From Oxyruncus cristatus (taxonomy: Eukaryota; Chordata; Aves; Passeriformes; Cotingidae), in contig VXAY01002605.1 of the NCBI GenBank assembly GCA_013399855.1, positions 688,840 to 752,839 of the forward strand: a stretch of DNA of 64,000 nucleotides, given 5' to 3'. Positions 61,447 through 64,000 of the stretch are shown here, piece by piece. The notes under the pieces were generated by a model. That model worked only from the letters and a program-made list of their open reading frames with translations, was not told where the DNA came from and made no database searches. Both the position numbers and the translations under genes were made by a program. How positions within the stretch are numbered: position 1 is the stretch's first letter; each line of letters starts with the position of its first letter.

Positions 61447-64000
61447 GGAGGCAGAAGCAGACCAAGAAATGATTTGGCACCAAAATGCACCTTTCTGCCT
61501 ATCTTGCTTCCTCAGAAATACCAGAATTACTGAATCTGCCTTTTCTGGCACTGATTGACAGAAGACAGTTCCATCTAAGATATGAATAAAACCCACAATT
61601 TAGATGTTATTAATCTCACTCCCTTAAAGTTTCCCTTTCATTGCTAAGCCAGATGCATTTGTTAGATGATGAATACACTGAAGTTTCTGAGGTATGCCCA
61701 CCACAAACCATTCTCCCTTCAGCTACTCAATTTTTATTCCTCCCTATTGTTAAATACTTTAACCATATAAAACAGAATTCTACTTCTACCACAGAAATGG
61801 TGAAAAAAACGTAATTACTTTCAAAAAGTCTCTCTCCTGCATCAACAGGCTCTGTCTTCCTTTTTAGATCAGAGTTAAAGAAACTTGCATATTCAAATCG
61901 GCCTCTGGGAATCACTTCCAAAGTAAAGGAAATGAACCCATTAAACTGCCTGGCTTAAATAAGCCTGCCAAATACTTCACACTTGCACATGAACTTCACA
62001 GTTTGAATCCTAGACCACTTATTCTGACTGTGGCAGAAGCCCATCAGTGGGCTGGAAGACAGACCCTGTGAGTGTCTCTCAGTTCCTGCCAGCTGTTACA
62101 AAACTAACTGACTATCCAGATATTTGTCATGATAGCAGTGCAATTATGATTTGGTAACGGAATAACCAGGTTTTTGTTCAGCTAAGAATCAAAGTACTTA
62201 ATAACCTTTCTGCTAAATAGCAAACAATTATTTAATATAGTTTTCTGGGGTTCTTTTTTTTTGTTTTATTGCAAAACTACTCATTTGGTGGTTCTGGACT
62301 CCAGTAATTTAGGAACAGCGTTAGATCACTTGTGGCTGGAGAAAACTCACCAGAGGCACTACTGCTCAAGTGAAGTGAATCAAAACAGCGGAATAGTGTA
62401 GCTAAGATGGGTGCACCATGTAATATGTTTTTGGTGATTCCTGTAGAATTCTGTGGCTTCTGTACTACAACTATAAAATTCAAGAGCTGGATATGAACCA
62501 CAACACAGACCATCCCAAGAAAACACAATTTATCTATCCAAAACCAAGATTGCTTAATACCTTCTGTCTGTGCTGTTTACCTTTTCCTAGAAAACACTAC
62601 TCATAGGAAAAACTTGCTAAGTCAACTCTGACAAAAATAGCTTATCAACATTACTTCTGGCATTATGTAATGGACTCATCATCGTATGCTCTGACAGACT
62701 ATTTTAGAACTGGCTATACCAAAGCATCCAGAACTACATTCTTTGATTCACTAGATGTTTTTATCTTAAACCACCTACTATGAACACAGTAATACATTCA
62801 CCTCTTTTTTGACCATAACTGTCAGTTCTCTGGTCCTGTAAGAAGAAATATTGCTCCAAGCTGTGACAAATTGCTCTGCTCTAATAACGTAAAGGTTTAA
62901 GCAAGATGTACTCCTTCATTACAACTGAACTCTTTCAGTGAAAACATCCACTGAGTAATGACAATAAAAAGAATGGCAACTGAAACGAAACATTGGGGGT
63001 GTTTTCGTTAAAATGTTCAGTCAGTTTTCAGACCACAAGGCACCTAAGATCAGGTGTTACCAGAACCAGTGTAGTGACACAACTACAGAGAAAATCTCCC
63101 GGTGTTTTTATGCTTCTGTGAGAAAACAAGCACCTTCACTGGTAAAGATAATATCCAGCATACCTTTTTTTCACAGTATCTGCATTTCCACATTGCAATG
63201 GATCGTACACAAATACTATCATGAAGTGTCCCAAAGTAATAATCAACATGATTATACCACCAAAAGATGACAGGATGGAGGGAAAAACTAATCAAAGGTA
63301 ATCATACCTGAAAGTTAAGTTCATCACAAGTCATTGACACACACATGGGCACCATGGTTAAACAACATTTTCCTTCTTTTTGTGTATGTTAGTCTCTCTC
63401 ATCAGGCAAGTCTCTGGGAACAAAATGTTCACAGAAGTTCCAACTACTGGTAGGATAAGCAGAACTGCTCTGTGTGAGATGATCACTGTCCATGATGATC
63501 TATATGCTCACAGTAATTAGCAGTATTGCAATCATGGCCTAAATTATAATAACTTTTTTTTCTTTTTAAATCTCAACTTCATTAATACCCTGTTCTTAAA
63601 ATATGAGCGTTTTTTTCTCATGGTCTCAATGCACTCCCAACTAAAACCAGACCTTTACACATTTCAAAACATTTCTCTGAATGCACATCTAACAAATATT
63701 AAAGTGTACACAAAAAACCAGCCTGAGCATGGTGCATTAGTTTCTGCCACAACTTTAATTTTTAAAGGAAAGACTGCAATGCCCAGCTTAAAAACAAAAG
63801 GAAACTCATTTTCGACCTCCAGGCCTGTGAGGTCTAACGTGAAGTGTGATAAGAGCTGGCCTTGCTGTGAAAGGGTTAAGAATGACAAAATTTAAACCAC
63901 TCGCATTTCTCCAGCTGTAAAACCAAAATATTGCCAGGGTCTTCCTGCATGGCTGGCAGCAGATAATTTAGGCTAAAACAAATGTTTATTAAAAAAAAAA

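Larger units (their letters stand above)
40272..64000 (-). other. PPP3R1: PPP3R1 intron 1 (at least 23.7 kb, continues beyond window)
   Basis: The acceptor of exon 2 is at 40273-40272. No CpG island or first exon ending in ATG|GT was found up to 64000, so the promoter lies further right, as expected from the very large first intron of mammalian PPP3R1. The contents are two CR1 copies (47.5-48.7 and 61.0-61.4 kb), A/C-rich tracts, a splice-bounded 25-base micro-exon candidate and otherwise unremarkable AT-rich DNA. The open frames of 60-131 codons here show no recognisable similarity. Confidence 0.8.

Overview
The window is vertebrate nuclear DNA, and almost certainly from a bird. Short coding exons have GT-AG splice sites and are separated by long AT-rich introns. 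The interspersed repeats are CR1 LINE fragments, several of which end in the avian-style ATTCTATG-type 3' tail. No bacterial, organellar or viral gene organisation is visible. There are two runs of N: 68 bases at 2856-2923 and 92 bases at 19717-19808. Both sit in or next to GC-rich or low-complexity promoter DNA.

Three protein-coding genes can be reconstructed exon by exon. WDR92 (also called DNAAF10 or monad) lies on the minus strand at 13623-19673, with eight coding exons and 360 residues, and is complete. PNO1 lies on the plus strand from about 19.8 kb to 24241, with seven coding exons; its first codons are lost in the second gap. PPP3R1 (calcineurin B) lies on the minus strand at 28049-40271, with five coding exons giving residues 2-170; the exon carrying the start codon is beyond the right edge. 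WDR92 and PNO1 are head to head and probably share a bidirectional promoter. PNO1 and PPP3R1 are tail to tail. As I recall it, this order and orientation matches the human 2p14 neighbourhood (C1D, WDR92, PNO1, PPP3R1).

Region by region: 1-2487 is probably an intron of a minus-strand gene whose CpG-island promoter and first exon are at about 2330-2660 (C1D by synteny only). A purine-only minisatellite with a gap follows at 2760-3340. From 3.4 to 13.5 kb I see no gene, only a CR1 fragment, simple repeats and an orphan TATA box. WDR92 and PNO1 fill 13.5-24.5 kb. A short convergent spacer leads into the calcineurin B 3' UTR and gene at 25.9-40.3 kb. From 40.3 kb to the end there is only the first intron of PPP3R1, with two CR1 copies, A/C-rich simple tracts and one splice-site-bounded micro-exon candidate.

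The genes are conserved housekeeping functions rather than one pathway: dynein-arm and R2TP co-chaperone work (WDR92), small-ribosomal-subunit maturation (PNO1) and calcium/calmodulin phosphatase regulation (PPP3R1). I found no exotic system. The item most worth checking is an unexplained plus-strand terminal-exon-like reading frame at 30482-30779, nested inside PPP3R1 intron 3 and followed by a poly(A) signal.
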